Positions 7,354-16,497 of a stretch of DNA of 50,938 bases are shown here, piece by piece. The first letter of the stretch is position 1. Each line of letters begins with the position of its first letter. Source of the stretch: Dyella silvatica (lineage in GTDB: Bacteria > Pseudomonadota > Gammaproteobacteria > Xanthomonadales > Rhodanobacteraceae); the NCBI RefSeq assembly GCF_026283955.1, contig NZ_JAPDPE010000021.1, forward strand, positions 1-50,938, read 5' to 3'. The notes under the pieces are model-generated. The model was not told the DNA's origin. It was given only the letters and a program-made list of their open reading frames with translations, and ran no database searches. Both the position numbers and the translations under genes were made by a program.

Positions 7354-10300
7354 ATGAATTTTTTCGCGCCGATGATCCGCCGTCCGGTGGGTACATCCTT
7401 GATGGCCATCGGACTGACCTTGGCCGGTATTTGCGCCTATCTGTTATTAGGCGTGTCCGCGCTGCCGGAACTGAAGTTTCCGGGCATGGCGGTGTATGCG
7501 GAGGTTCCTGGGGCGACTGCGCAAACCATGGCCTCGACGGTGGCCGCACCGCTGGAGCGCCACTTGGGGCGCATCCCCGGCCTGAAAGAAATGCATTCGG
7601 AAAGCAACGACGGCTCGACCTCGATCCGCCTGTTGTTCAACTTTGGCAAATCGACCGACAAACTGGCCCGTGATGTGCAGGCGGCGATCAACGCATCGGC
7701 TCGGGATCTGCCGTCAAGCATGACGGTGCAGCCGCGTTACTTTAAATTCGATACCGCGCAAATGCCGGTATTGCTGCTTGCGCTCACCTCCGACAGCTTG
7801 CCACCAGACCGCCTGTTCGATCTGGCAGACACGCTCGCCAAACCGGCGATTTCGCAAATCCCCGGCGTGGCCCAGGTGCGCGTGATCGGCGGCCGCCCTA
7901 AGGCGGTGCGGGTGCAGTTGAATAACAATGCGCTGGCAAACATGGGGCTTACCGCCAACGATGTAAGTAATGCACTGACCGCGGCCAATGTGACCTCGCC
8001 GCAGGGCACCTTGAGCGATGGCCGCAACCAGATGACGGTTACTGCCAACGACGCGTTGCAGACTCCTGAAGAATTCGCGCAGCTGGTTATCGGCACCCGT
8101 AACGGCAATTCGATCCGGCTCGCCGATGTCGCGACGGTAACCAGCGGACAGCAGGATGAATATCAGGCCGCCTGGTTCAATGACACCCGCTCGGTCAGCC
8201 TGCGCGTCACCCGGCGGCCCGAGGCCAATGCATGGCTGCCGGCCGACCTGAAAATCACGCCGATCTTCGATCTCACCCAGACCACCAAGTCGGCGCTGCG
8301 CGAAGTGCAGATCGCGCTGCTGATCAGCGTGGCCATGGTGGCCTTGGTGATGCTGGTGTTTCTGCGCCGGTTGCGGCCGACCCTGATCGCCATGCTCAGC
8401 GTGCCGTTGTCGCTGGCCGGCGCTTTCGTCGTGATGTGGGGGCTGGGCTACACGCTTAATACCTTGTCGCTGGTGGCCTTGGTGTTGTGTATCGGCTTTG
8501 TGGTGGACGATGCGATCGTGGTGATCGAGAACATCGTGCGCCATCTGGAGCATGGTCAACCGCCTTTGACTGCCGCACTGGACGGCGTCCGCGAGATCGG
8601 CTTTACCGTGGTGTCGATTACGTTATCGCTGATCGCGGTGTTCGCGCCCTTGCTGCTCGGCAACAATATTCTCGTCATGCTGTTGCGCGAGTTCTCGGTG
8701 ACACTGGCGGCCGCGGTGGTGATTTCGGCGCTGATTTCGCTGACGCTGACCCCGGCATTGTGCGGTTATTTCCTCAAGCTCGAACCGCCGGGCGCGCACC
8801 AGCCCGGACGCATGGAGCGCGCGCTGGAACGTTTCGATCGCTGGCTGCAAGGCCTGTATGAGCGAGCGCTCGATTGGGCCATGCATCACCGCCGCTTGAT
8901 GCGTTGGCAGCCCCTGCTGTTGCTGATCGGTACGATCGGCCTGGCGATTGCGGTAACCCAAACGGCCGGCGCCAATTTCATGCCTGACGAAGACATCGGC
9001 ATGATCCAGGCCAACATCACCGCCGACGCCAATATCTCACCGACATTGATGGCCGAACGCGCGCAGCGCGCGGCCAAAATCATGCAGGCAGACCCCGCCG
9101 TGCTGGATGTCACTACCTTTCTCGGCAGTGACAACGCTGGCGGCAATGTCGGTAGTCAAGCGACTATGTTTGTCGATCTCAAGCCGATGGGCCGTGGCCC
9201 CGGCGAACGCCAGGATCACATCAAGCAAGTCATCACCCGGCTGGCCAAAGCCTATGAGGTGTTGCCGGAACTGCGGGTATCGCTGAACGCCATGAGCTTT
9301 CTCAACGGCGGGGATAATGGCGGCCCGAATTTTCAATTGATCAGCAGCAACAATATCGACCTGCAGCCCTGGGTGTTCAAGGTCACCAAGCTGATGCGCG
9401 GCATGAAGGAGTTTCGCGAGGTCAGCAGCGACTACGACAACATTGGCAAACAGCAAATGTTGAAGGTGGATCGCGCCGCTGCCGGCCGCTTGAAAATCGG
9501 CATGGGCATGGTCGACTCGGCGCTGTACAACGCCTTTGGTCAGAATCAGGTCTCGATCATTTATTCGGATATCAATCAGTACTGGGTGGTGCTCACCTCA
9601 TCGGGCGAGCACTCGCTAAGCCCCAATACCCTGCTGAACACCTATGTGCGTACGCCACAGGGCCAGATGGTGCCGCTGTCGGCGATTGCGCATATCGAAT
9701 CGAATATCGCGCCGTCGCTGGTCATTCATACCGACCAGCTGGAGGCCGCGCAAATTTTCTACAATCTGGTCCCCGGCGTCCCCCAAGACCAGGCCATGAA
9801 ACTGATCGAGCAGGCGGTGCAGAACGCCCACCTGCCTGCCGGTGTGCAATTGGGCTATAGCGGCGATAACCAGCGCTTGCAGGAAAGCCAGTCCAACGTG
9901 CAACTGCTGTTGATCGGTTCGATCCTGGCGATGTACATCGTGCTCGGGATTCTTTACGAAAGTCTCGGCCATCCGCTGACCATTCTGTCGACCTTGCCCG
10001 CGGCCGGCGTGGGTGCATTCCTGGCCATGCTGATCACCCAGACTCCGTTGTCGCTGATGGCGATCATTGCGATCTTGATGTTGATCGGTATCGTCAAGAA
10101 AAACGCCATCCTGATGGTCGACTTTGCCCTGGTTGCACAGCGCGAACGCGGACTATCCGCTGCCGAGGCCATTCGCGAAGCGGCCATCGTGCGTTTTCGC
10201 CCAATCACCATGACGACCCTGGTCGCAATGGGTGCCGCACTGCCGTTGGCGATCGGCTTCGGCATGGGTTCGGAGATGCGCCAGCCCTTGGGTATCGCCA

Positions 10301-10449
10301 TCGTCGGCGGCCTGCTGGTATCGCAGCTGCTGACCCTGCTCAGCACGCCGGCGATCTACCTGTGGAATCATGACCGACTGGTTCGCAAGGAAGCGCGACG
10401 CCAGCGCCGGGCCGCGCGCCGCGCGATGAAGGCGGGCTTGGCCACCTGA
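7354..10449 (+). CDS. RND (HAE1/MdtB-MdtC-like) efflux permease, copy 1, with internal 16-residue deletion
   Basis: Inner-membrane proton-driven drug/metabolite exporter subunit, 1031 residues, twelve predicted membrane segments and two large periplasmic porter/docking loops. TM4 carries the proton-relay aspartates in GFVVDDAIVVIEN, and the C-terminal half has the conserved lysine of GIVKKNAILMVDFAL. The start at ATG 7354 (MNFFAPMIRRP) is chosen by alignment with the downstream paralogue. Compared with that paralogue and with MdtB-type pumps, 16 residues are missing between A293 and W294, in the conserved helix after the EANA/GAN motif of the first porter domain. No periplasmic adaptor or outer-membrane channel gene is adjacent. 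A functional pump would need a distant adaptor; impaired function is also possible. Confidence 0.92.
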   Translation: MNFFAPMIRRPVGTSLMAIGLTLAGICAYLLLGVSALPELKFPGMAVYAEVPGATAQTMASTVAAPLERHLGRIPGLKEMHSESNDGSTSIRLLFNFGKSTDKLARDVQAAINASARDLPSSMTVQPRYFKFDTAQMPVLLLALTSDSLPPDRLFDLADTLAKPAISQIPGVAQVRVIGGRPKAVRVQLNNNALANMGLTANDVSNALTAANVTSPQGTLSDGRNQMTVTANDALQTPEEFAQLVIGTRNGNSIRLADVATVTSGQQDEYQAAWFNDTRSVSLRVTRRPEANAWLPADLKITPIFDLTQTTKSALREVQIALLISVAMVALVMLVFLRRLRPTLIAMLSVPLSLAGAFVVMWGLGYTLNTLSLVALVLCIGFVVDDAIVVIENIVRHLEHGQPPLTAALDGVREIGFTVVSITLSLIAVFAPLLLGNNILVMLLREFSVTLAAAVVISALISLTLTPALCGYFLKLEPPGAHQPGRMERALERFDRWLQGLYERALDWAMHHRRLMRWQPLLLLIGTIGLAIAVTQTAGANFMPDEDIGMIQANITADANISPTLMAERAQRAAKIMQADPAVLDVTTFLGSDNAGGNVGSQATMFVDLKPMGRGPGERQDHIKQVITRLAKAYEVLPELRVSLNAMSFLNGGDNGGPNFQLISSNNIDLQPWVFKVTKLMRGMKEFREVSSDYDNIGKQQMLKVDRAAAGRLKIGMGMVDSALYNAFGQNQVSIIYSDINQYWVVLTSSGEHSLSPNTLLNTYVRTPQGQMVPLSAIAHIESNIAPSLVIHTDQLEAAQIFYNLVPGVPQDQAMKLIEQAVQNAHLPAGVQLGYSGDNQRLQESQSNVQLLLIGSILAMYIVLGILYESLGHPLTILSTLPAAGVGAFLAMLITQTPLSLMAIIAILMLIGIVKKNAILMVDFALVAQRERGLSAAEAIREAAIVRFRPITMTTLVAMGAALPLAIGFGMGSEMRQPLGIAIVGGLLVSQLLTLLSTPAIYLWNHDRLVRKEARRQRRAARRAMKAGLAT

Positions 10450-10561
10450 GATCGTGCTAATGGAACGTTGGCGTTGGCAAACCTTACGGCAGGCCTTCGC
10501 CGGGCTTATCCGTGATGATCGTCTTCACTTCATGTAGGCGGGAAAGCGGGCAAGATTCGGC

Positions 10562-10579
10562 CCCTGCCTTTCGGCAGGG
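10562..10579. terminator. Short GC hairpin downstream of RND copy 1
   Basis: CCCTGCC (10562-10568), loop TTTC, GGCAGGG (10573-10579). The 7-bp GC stem lacks a U-tract, so it is at best a weak terminator or pause between the two RND genes, just ahead of the second promoter-like block. Confidence 0.4.
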
Positions 10580-10614
10580 ACGGACTTCAGGCACATTCGC
10601 CGGTCATATACGGC

Positions 10615-10640
10615 AGGCATAAAGTCAAGATGATTGAACC
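10615..10640 (+). promoter_or_regulatory. Leader motif shared by the two RND genes, copy 2
   Basis: AGGCATAAAG ... ATGATT block matching 7253-7278, located 99 bases upstream of the second RND start and preceded by TACGG as in copy 1. It shows that the tandem duplication included the upstream control region, so each gene probably has its own similar promoter. Confidence 0.45.
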
Positions 10641-10739
10641 TGCCGATCTCGCTGCTTTCGAAGACGCATCGCGTCATGTCGCGCGATGTCGTTTGTGTGG
10701 GATCCGCCTGGTACGTTGCAGCGATGGCCCGGGAGGCCT

Positions 10740-13700
10740 GTGAATATTTTCGCACCACTGATCCGCCGTCCGATCGGCACCTCATTGCTCGCGCTGGGCC
10801 TGATTCTGGCGGGTTCATGGGCGTATAGCCTGCTCGGCGTAGCAGCGCTCCCGTCGCTGGAAATTCCTGGCGTGTTCGTCAGCGCGCAAATGCCCGGCGC
10901 CAGTGCGCAGACCATGGCCAATAGCGTGCTCGCGCCGATCGAACGCCATCTTGGCCGTATCCCCGGCGTCGAGGAAATGTACGGCAATGCGACCGAGGGC
11001 TCGGCCACCGTCCAGGTGCGTTTCAACTACGACCGCAGCGCGGACAAAGCCGCCCGCGATGTGCAGGCGGCGTTGAACGCCGCCGCCGCGGATCTACCCA
11101 CCAGCGGCATGCCTTCGCAGCCGCAGTATTTCAAATTCGATACCTCGCAGCTGCCCATTCTGTTTATTACGCTGACCTCGACCGGCATGCCGCCGGATAA
11201 GCTGTATGAGCTTAGCGATAACTTGCTCAAGCCGGCGATCGCGCAGATTCCCGGCGTAGCTCAAGTACAGATATTTGGCGGTTCGCCGCATGCGGTGCGA
11301 GTGGAATTGAATACCGCGGCGCTCGCTGTCAAGGGCTTGAGCGCCAACGATGTCAGCAATGCGCTGATCGCTGCCAACGTCAACTCACCGCAAGGTTTGT
11401 TGACCGATGGCCACACCCAGATGACGGTCACCGCCAACGACTCGCTGCATTCGCCGGAGGAATTCGGCAGTTTGCTGATCGCCATGAAGAAAGGCATACC
11501 GGTGCGTTTATCCGATATCGCCACGGTCAGCAGCGGCCCACAAGACGAGTACCAGGCCGCATGGTTCAACGGCAAGACGTCCGTGGCGATCCAAATCACC
11601 AAGCGAGCCGACGCCAACGCGGTGGCCACGGTGCAAGCAGTGCTCGACCGGCTGCCGGAATTTCATCGCTGGATGCCTGCCGATATCGTAATGACTCCCA
11701 CCTTCAACCTGACCGAGACGACCAAGTCCGCGCTGCATGAAGTGGAGATCGCATTGCTGATCAGTATCGCGATGGTGATGCTGGTGATGCTGGTGTTTTT
11801 GCGCCGCATACGCCCCACCTTGATTGCCATGCTGAGCGTGCCGTTGTCGCTGGCCGGTGCGTTCGTAGCGATGTGGGCGCTGGGTTATTCGCTCAATACC
11901 TTGTCGTTGGTAGCGCTGGTGCTGTGTATCGGCTTTGTGGTGGACGACGCCATCGTGGTGATCGAGAACATCGTGCGCCATATGGAGCATGGCGAGCAGG
12001 CATTGCCCGCCGCCCTGAACGGCGTCCGCGAGATTGGCTTTACGGTGATCTCGATTACCTTGTCGCTGGTCGCGGTGTTCGCGCCGCTGCTGTTCGGCAA
12101 CAACATCGTCGTCATGTTGCTGCGCGAATTCTCTGTCACGCTGACGGTCGCGGTGGTGATTTCCGCCATCGTCTCGCTCACGCTTACGCCAGCGCTCTGC
12201 GGCTACTTTCTCACTGTCGAGAAGCCCGGCGAGCGTACGCCCGGCAAGCTGGAGCTGGCGCTGGAGCGCTTTGATCGTCGCCTGCATCATCATTACGAGC
12301 GGGCGCTGGACTGGGCCATGCATCATCGCCGAATCATGCGCTGGCAGCCGGTGATCCTGCTGCTGCTTACGGTGGGGCTTGCCGTCGCGACAGCGATGAC
12401 CGCGGGTGGCAACTTCATGCCGGAGGAAGACACTGGCCTGCTGCAGGCTGATATCACCGCCGACGCGAATATTTCACCCACGCTGATGGCCGAACGTGCG
12501 CGACGGGTCGCCGACATCATGCAGGCTGACCCTGCTGTGCTGCATGTGCTGACCACGTTGGGCAGCAACGACGGCAATGGCAATGGCGCGGTGGGCAATA
12601 ACGCCGGCATGTTTGTCGATCTCAAACCGCGTGGCGATGGCCCCAACGATCGGCATGAAAGCGCCAAGGCAGTGATGGAGCGGCTGTCCAAACAGTACGA
12701 CCTGATGCCCAATACCAAGGTGACACTCACCCTGTCGCAGTTCCTCGGTGGCGGTGGTAGCGGCGACAAGGGTGGCCAGTACGAGTTCCAGCTGATCGGC
12801 ACCAGCGGCGAAGACTTGCAGCCCTGGGCATTGAAGATGGTGCGCCAGTTGCGCACGGTCAAAAGCATGCGTGACGTGACCAGCTCGTTCGAGCTTACCG
12901 GCAAGCAACAGCTGCTGAAGGTCGATCGCGAATCCGCGAGCCGCCTGCAGGTCAGCGCGGCCATGGTCGATACGGCGCTGGCCAACTCGTTCGGGCAGAG
13001 TCCGATCTCGGTAATCTATTCGGATATCAACCAGTACTGGGTGGTGCTGACCTCGTCCAGTGCGCAGACGATCAGCCCGGCGGCCTTGCTTAATCTGTAT
13101 GTGCGCAATGCCCAGGGCACGATGATTCCGATGTCGGCGCTGGCGCATATCGAGCCTAACGTCAGCCCGTTGAAAATCCGCCACCACAATCAGCTGCAAG
13201 CGGCCACCATCAGCTACAACCTCGCCAAAGACGTCAAGCAGGATCAAGGCATCAGGCTAGTGGACCAGGCCGCCCTGGCGGTGCATTTACCGGCGGGCGT
13301 GCATGTGGAATACACCGGCAACAATCAGCGCCTGCAGCAGGCGCAATCCAATGGGTTTGTGTTGTTGCTCGGCTCGATTCTCGCCATGTATATCGTGCTG
13401 GGCATTCTCTACGAGAGTCTGGGGCATCCACTGACCATTCTGTCGACGCTGCCGGCGGCAGGCATGGGTGCGTTCCTGGCGATGCTGGTCACCCAGACGC
13501 AGATCACCTTGATGGCGATCATCGCGATCTTGATGCTGATCGGCATCGTCAAGAAGAACGCCATCCTGATGGTCGACTTTGCCCTGGTCGCGCAGCGCGA
13601 GCATGGCATGTCGCCGCCGGATGCGATTCGCCAGGCGGCGCTGGTGCGCTTTCGTCCGATCACTATGACTACCCTGGTGGCGATGGGCGCGGCATTGCCG

Positions 13701-13907
13701 CTGGCGATCGGCTTCGGTATCGGCTCGGAGATGCGCCAGCCCCTGGGCGTGGCCATCGTCGGCGGCCTGCTGGTGTCGCAGTTGCTGACGCTGCTCAGCA
13801 CACCGGCCATCTACCTGTGGAACTACGATCGCAAGATACGCCATGCCGCGCGTAGAGCACATCGCGCGCAAAGGCGCGCGCTGAAGGCCGCCGGCCAGAC
13901 GGCCTGA
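10740..13907 (+). CDS. RND (HAE1/MdtB-MdtC-like) efflux permease, copy 2
   Basis: Inner-membrane proton-driven efflux permease of 1055 residues, a close tandem paralogue of the upstream gene. It has the TM4 relay GFVVDDAIVVIEN, the KKNAILMVDFAL segment, and an intact first porter domain: the 16 residues absent in copy 1 are residues 295-310 (bases 11622-11669). The start is GTG 10740 (NIFAPLIRRP follows), preceded by GGGAGG three bases away; an ATG at 10686 would add a non-homologous leader. MdtB/MdtC-type permeases work as a pair with one adaptor, so the two tandem products may form a heteromultimer, but the adaptor must come from elsewhere. The last 30 residues are Arg/Ala-rich (HAARRAHRAQRRALKAA), as in copy 1. 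Confidence 0.94.
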   Translation: MNIFAPLIRRPIGTSLLALGLILAGSWAYSLLGVAALPSLEIPGVFVSAQMPGASAQTMANSVLAPIERHLGRIPGVEEMYGNATEGSATVQVRFNYDRSADKAARDVQAALNAAAADLPTSGMPSQPQYFKFDTSQLPILFITLTSTGMPPDKLYELSDNLLKPAIAQIPGVAQVQIFGGSPHAVRVELNTAALAVKGLSANDVSNALIAANVNSPQGLLTDGHTQMTVTANDSLHSPEEFGSLLIAMKKGIPVRLSDIATVSSGPQDEYQAAWFNGKTSVAIQITKRADANAVATVQAVLDRLPEFHRWMPADIVMTPTFNLTETTKSALHEVEIALLISIAMVMLVMLVFLRRIRPTLIAMLSVPLSLAGAFVAMWALGYSLNTLSLVALVLCIGFVVDDAIVVIENIVRHMEHGEQALPAALNGVREIGFTVISITLSLVAVFAPLLFGNNIVVMLLREFSVTLTVAVVISAIVSLTLTPALCGYFLTVEKPGERTPGKLELALERFDRRLHHHYERALDWAMHHRRIMRWQPVILLLLTVGLAVATAMTAGGNFMPEEDTGLLQADITADANISPTLMAERARRVADIMQADPAVLHVLTTLGSNDGNGNGAVGNNAGMFVDLKPRGDGPNDRHESAKAVMERLSKQYDLMPNTKVTLTLSQFLGGGGSGDKGGQYEFQLIGTSGEDLQPWALKMVRQLRTVKSMRDVTSSFELTGKQQLLKVDRESASRLQVSAAMVDTALANSFGQSPISVIYSDINQYWVVLTSSSAQTISPAALLNLYVRNAQGTMIPMSALAHIEPNVSPLKIRHHNQLQAATISYNLAKDVKQDQGIRLVDQAALAVHLPAGVHVEYTGNNQRLQQAQSNGFVLLLGSILAMYIVLGILYESLGHPLTILSTLPAAGMGAFLAMLVTQTQITLMAIIAILMLIGIVKKNAILMVDFALVAQREHGMSPPDAIRQAALVRFRPITMTTLVAMGAALPLAIGFGIGSEMRQPLGVAIVGGLLVSQLLTLLSTPAIYLWNYDRKIRHAARRAHRAQRRALKAAGQTA

Positions 13908-13928
13908 CCTGATCGGATGGATGTCGCG

Positions 13929-13964
13929 AACGCACTTCCTCCTACTTGCAAGAGGAAGTGCGTT
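13929..13964. terminator. Bidirectional hairpin terminator between RND copy 2 and MATE
   Basis: A perfect 13-bp stem AACGCACTTCCTC (13929-13941) with its complement at 13952-13964, loop of ten bases, followed by TTT on the plus strand. It fills the 60-base gap between two convergent genes. Confidence 0.8.
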
Positions 13965-13967
13965 TGG

Positions 13968-15383
13968 CTACTTCGCGGCCTCGATTGGCGCCACGGTTTC
14001 GATCGGCGCGCTCAGCATGTGTGCCTTGCGCCAGCCACCTAAGCGGTAATAAGTGATGGCCATCAGCATCGAAATCATCGAGCTCAACGGAAAGCTCCAC
14101 CAGATCGCATCGGAGCCGATGCTCGGCATCAAGGCCAAGGCGAACGGCGGCCGGATAAGCCAGGTGGCAATGAACAGGATGATCAAGGGCGGCCATACCG
14201 CACCCGTGGCACGCACGACGCCGAACAAGACAAAGGTGACGCCGAGGAACATAAACGACCACACGGCAATCACATTGAGATGCTGAGCCAGGTCCATGGC
14301 GGCGCTGTCACCCGGCAAGAACAGATTCAAGGCGCTTCGATTGAACAGGATGATCAGGCTGATCAAGCTGCCGCTGAGCAAGAAGTTGTACAGCACGCCG
14401 ACACGGGCGATGCGGTGCACGCGCTCCCATAGCCGAGCGCCGACATTCTGCGCCGCCATCGACGATACCGCCGCACCGATGGCCATGGCCGGCATCAACA
14501 CATAGTTCCACAGCTGGTTGGCTGCGCCATAGGCCGCCGTCGTGTGCGAGCCGTAGTTGTTGACCAGCCGCATCATCAGCATCGACGACGATGAGATGAC
14601 AATCATCTGCAAGCCCATCGGCAAACCCTTGAAGATCAGCGAACGCAGAATCTCCGGGTTGGGCTTGAGATAACGCAGTTCGGTACCGGTCAAGCGCAGG
14701 AAATGCTTGCGCGCATACAGCGTACCGAGCAAGGCGAGCAAGGTCAGGCTTTGCGCGATCAACGTCGACATGGCGGAACCGGCGATACCCATGCGCGGAA
14801 ACGGCCCGATGCCGAACATCAAGAGCGGGTTAAGCCCGATATCCAGCAGTACCGACAAGCCCATAAACACGAACGGGGTGCGCGAATCGCCGGCGCCGCG
14901 CAGCGTCATCATCACGAAGTTATAGAAATACATCGCCGGCAGGGCGATGAAAATGATGCGCAAATACGGCACCGCGTACGGCAGCGCATCGGCGGGCGTG
15001 CCCAGCTGGCGCAGCAGCCATGGCGTGCCCAGGTAGCTAAGCAGTGCGATCACCAGCGAAATGACGATGAAGAAACTCGCGCTGGTGCCGACCACGCGCT
15101 TGGCTTCGACCATGTTGCGCGCGCCCAGGCTTTGCCCGATCAGAATCGTGCAAGCCATGCTGATGCCGAACACCGCACTGAGCAGCAGAAACAGAATCAG
15201 ATTGGCGTTGCTGATCGCACTCAAGGCTGATTCGCCGAGATAGTGACCGATCCACATCGCGTTGACCGAGGCATTCATCGACTGCAGCACCGTGCTGCCC
15301 AGAATCGGCAACGCGAACATCAACAGGGTACGGGCGATCGGACCTTCAGTCAGCGAAGGCCGACGGTTAGCAGGGGCTGACAT
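13968..15383 (-). CDS. MATE-family multidrug/metabolite exporter
   Basis: Inner-membrane Na+ or H+ antiporter of 471 residues with about twelve membrane segments in two MatE repeats. Typical features are the N-terminal TEGPIARTLLMFALPILGSTVLQ helix, LRGAGDSRTPF (between the two halves) and SLGARNMVEAKRV, repeated in the second half as NVGARLWERVHRI. It resembles the NorM/MepA/DinF branch more than eukaryotic MATEs. Start ATG 15383. It converges on the RND pair and is followed upstream by DUF2239 on the same strand at a 158-base distance, so it probably has its own promoter. The substrate is unknown. Confidence 0.93.
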   Translation of the reverse strand: MSAPANRRPSLTEGPIARTLLMFALPILGSTVLQSMNASVNAMWIGHYLGESALSAISNANLILFLLLSAVFGISMACTILIGQSLGARNMVEAKRVVGTSASFFIVISLVIALLSYLGTPWLLRQLGTPADALPYAVPYLRIIFIALPAMYFYNFVMMTLRGAGDSRTPFVFMGLSVLLDIGLNPLLMFGIGPFPRMGIAGSAMSTLIAQSLTLLALLGTLYARKHFLRLTGTELRYLKPNPEILRSLIFKGLPMGLQMIVISSSSMLMMRLVNNYGSHTTAAYGAANQLWNYVLMPAMAIGAAVSSMAAQNVGARLWERVHRIARVGVLYNFLLSGSLISLIILFNRSALNLFLPGDSAAMDLAQHLNVIAVWSFMFLGVTFVLFGVVRATGAVWPPLIILFIATWLIRPPFALALMPSIGSDAIWWSFPLSSMISMLMAITYYRLGGWRKAHMLSAPIETVAPIEAAK

Positions 15384-15541
15384 GCATGGTTTTCCGCGAT
15401 GAAGGTTGCTGTAGAGGACTACATGAGGGAACTACATGGGGATAGGCACGAGCTTTACATCATCTCAGTCCAGGCGGAGTCAAACCGGGCCGCCAGCTGG
15501 CGCCGTGAAGGTAGTCACCGGCTGACCGCGTGTCCTTAAGT

Positions 15542-16141
15542 CTATGGCCTGGGCGTGCTGCCGGCGTCATCCCACGCCAGTGCTGCCAATCGCCGTAGAT
15601 GATCGCGCACATCGACCGGCCACGCGGCGATCAGCGCCTCGAAGGTCGCGGGCTCGTTGCGCCAGAAGGCGCGCGACGCTTCTTCATGACCGGGGAAGTC
15701 GCCGGTCATGGTCTGCATGAATCGATCGACCGCTTCGCTGGCCTGGCGCGCACGGAGCTTGCCGCTGTTCCCGCGCGCGGCTTCTTCGACCAGTCGCCGC
15801 AAGGTGGCAGAAGCACCGCCCGACTGGCCGCCCAGCCAATCCCAATGCCGCGGCAATAAGGTGACCTCGCGCGCGATCACGCCCAGTTTCGGGCGGCCTG
15901 GCCCACGGGCCACGACGGGCTCGGGCGCGTGATTGGGCAAACGCGCCAGCACCTCGTCTGGAGTGCCACGAAAATCGAACTCGACCTGGCGGCAGCTGTG
16001 ATCGTCAAAGATCAGCACCGGCTCGTTACTACCGGCATCCAGTACGTGTTTGGTGGCCAGTACGACATCGCTGAGTGCGCCGGTGGCGATCAGCCGATGA
16101 CCGGCAAAGGCAGTGCAAGTAACAGGGTTGGGCGTTTGCAT
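15542..16141 (-). CDS. DUF2239 family protein
   Basis: A 199-residue soluble protein of unknown function. The segment GRPKLGV (82-88) followed by AREVTLLPRHWDWL (90-103) and SGGASATLRRLVEEA is the hallmark of DUF2239. The C-terminal part (FMQTMTGDFPGHEEASRAFWRNE) is also typical. There is no signal peptide or membrane segment. The gene stands alone behind a strong promoter overlapped by GGGTAA repeats, so its expression seems to be tightly repressed by an unidentified factor. Family membership is confident; I do not assign a biochemical role. Confidence 0.85.
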   Translation of the reverse strand: MQTPNPVTCTAFAGHRLIATGALSDVVLATKHVLDAGSNEPVLIFDDHSCRQVEFDFRGTPDEVLARLPNHAPEPVVARGPGRPKLGVIAREVTLLPRHWDWLGGQSGGASATLRRLVEEAARGNSGKLRARQASEAVDRFMQTMTGDFPGHEEASRAFWRNEPATFEALIAAWPVDVRDHLRRLAALAWDDAGSTPRP

Positions 16142-16497
16142 GAAGGTCGCTGCCGGGTTTGTTGACTGGCAATTTTACCCGGCAAAATTACCCTGTCAAT
16201 AAAATACGGGTAAAAATAACGGCGCAGCTCATGCCTCACGCCAGGTTTCCCGCAGATGGCGCTACAGCAGCCTGCTCCACGCGTCGATTTCAAAACACGA
16301 GCCTGGCAAGCCGCTTATTATGCTGGCCTACGCTGGCGGTCTGCCGCTCTCGATAGCGCAGCATCGCGTACCGCAGAGTCATGCCGATGACAGTCATCTC
16401 CATGATGACTAGATGCCCAAGATATCGATGGTACGGAGTAGATGGCCGTCGGCAGCTGGCGGCAGAATGTTGCGCGCGGCCCTGCGGGTGCGAAAGG
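16142..16497. other. 356-base intergenic region, DUF2239 promoter at its left end
   Basis: The left 76 bases hold the DUF2239 promoter and operator. From about 16218 to 16497 I see no convincing gene, RNA gene or repeat; short open frames here have no recognisable sequence. The S41 protease gene ends at 16498 on the minus strand. Confidence 0.5.
16172..16217 (-). promoter_or_regulatory. DUF2239 promoter with GGGTAA operator repeats
   Basis: On the minus strand a TTGACA -35 (16199-16194), a 16-base spacer and a TAAAAT -10 (16177-16172) form a near-consensus sigma-70 promoter whose start would fall about 25 bases before ATG 16141. GGGTAATTTT starts directly after the -35, CGGGTAAAAT overlaps the -10, and an inverted copy TTTTACCCG lies upstream (plus strand CGGGTAAAA 16207-16215). 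Three copies of one motif covering the promoter point to a repressor site. Confidence 0.7.
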
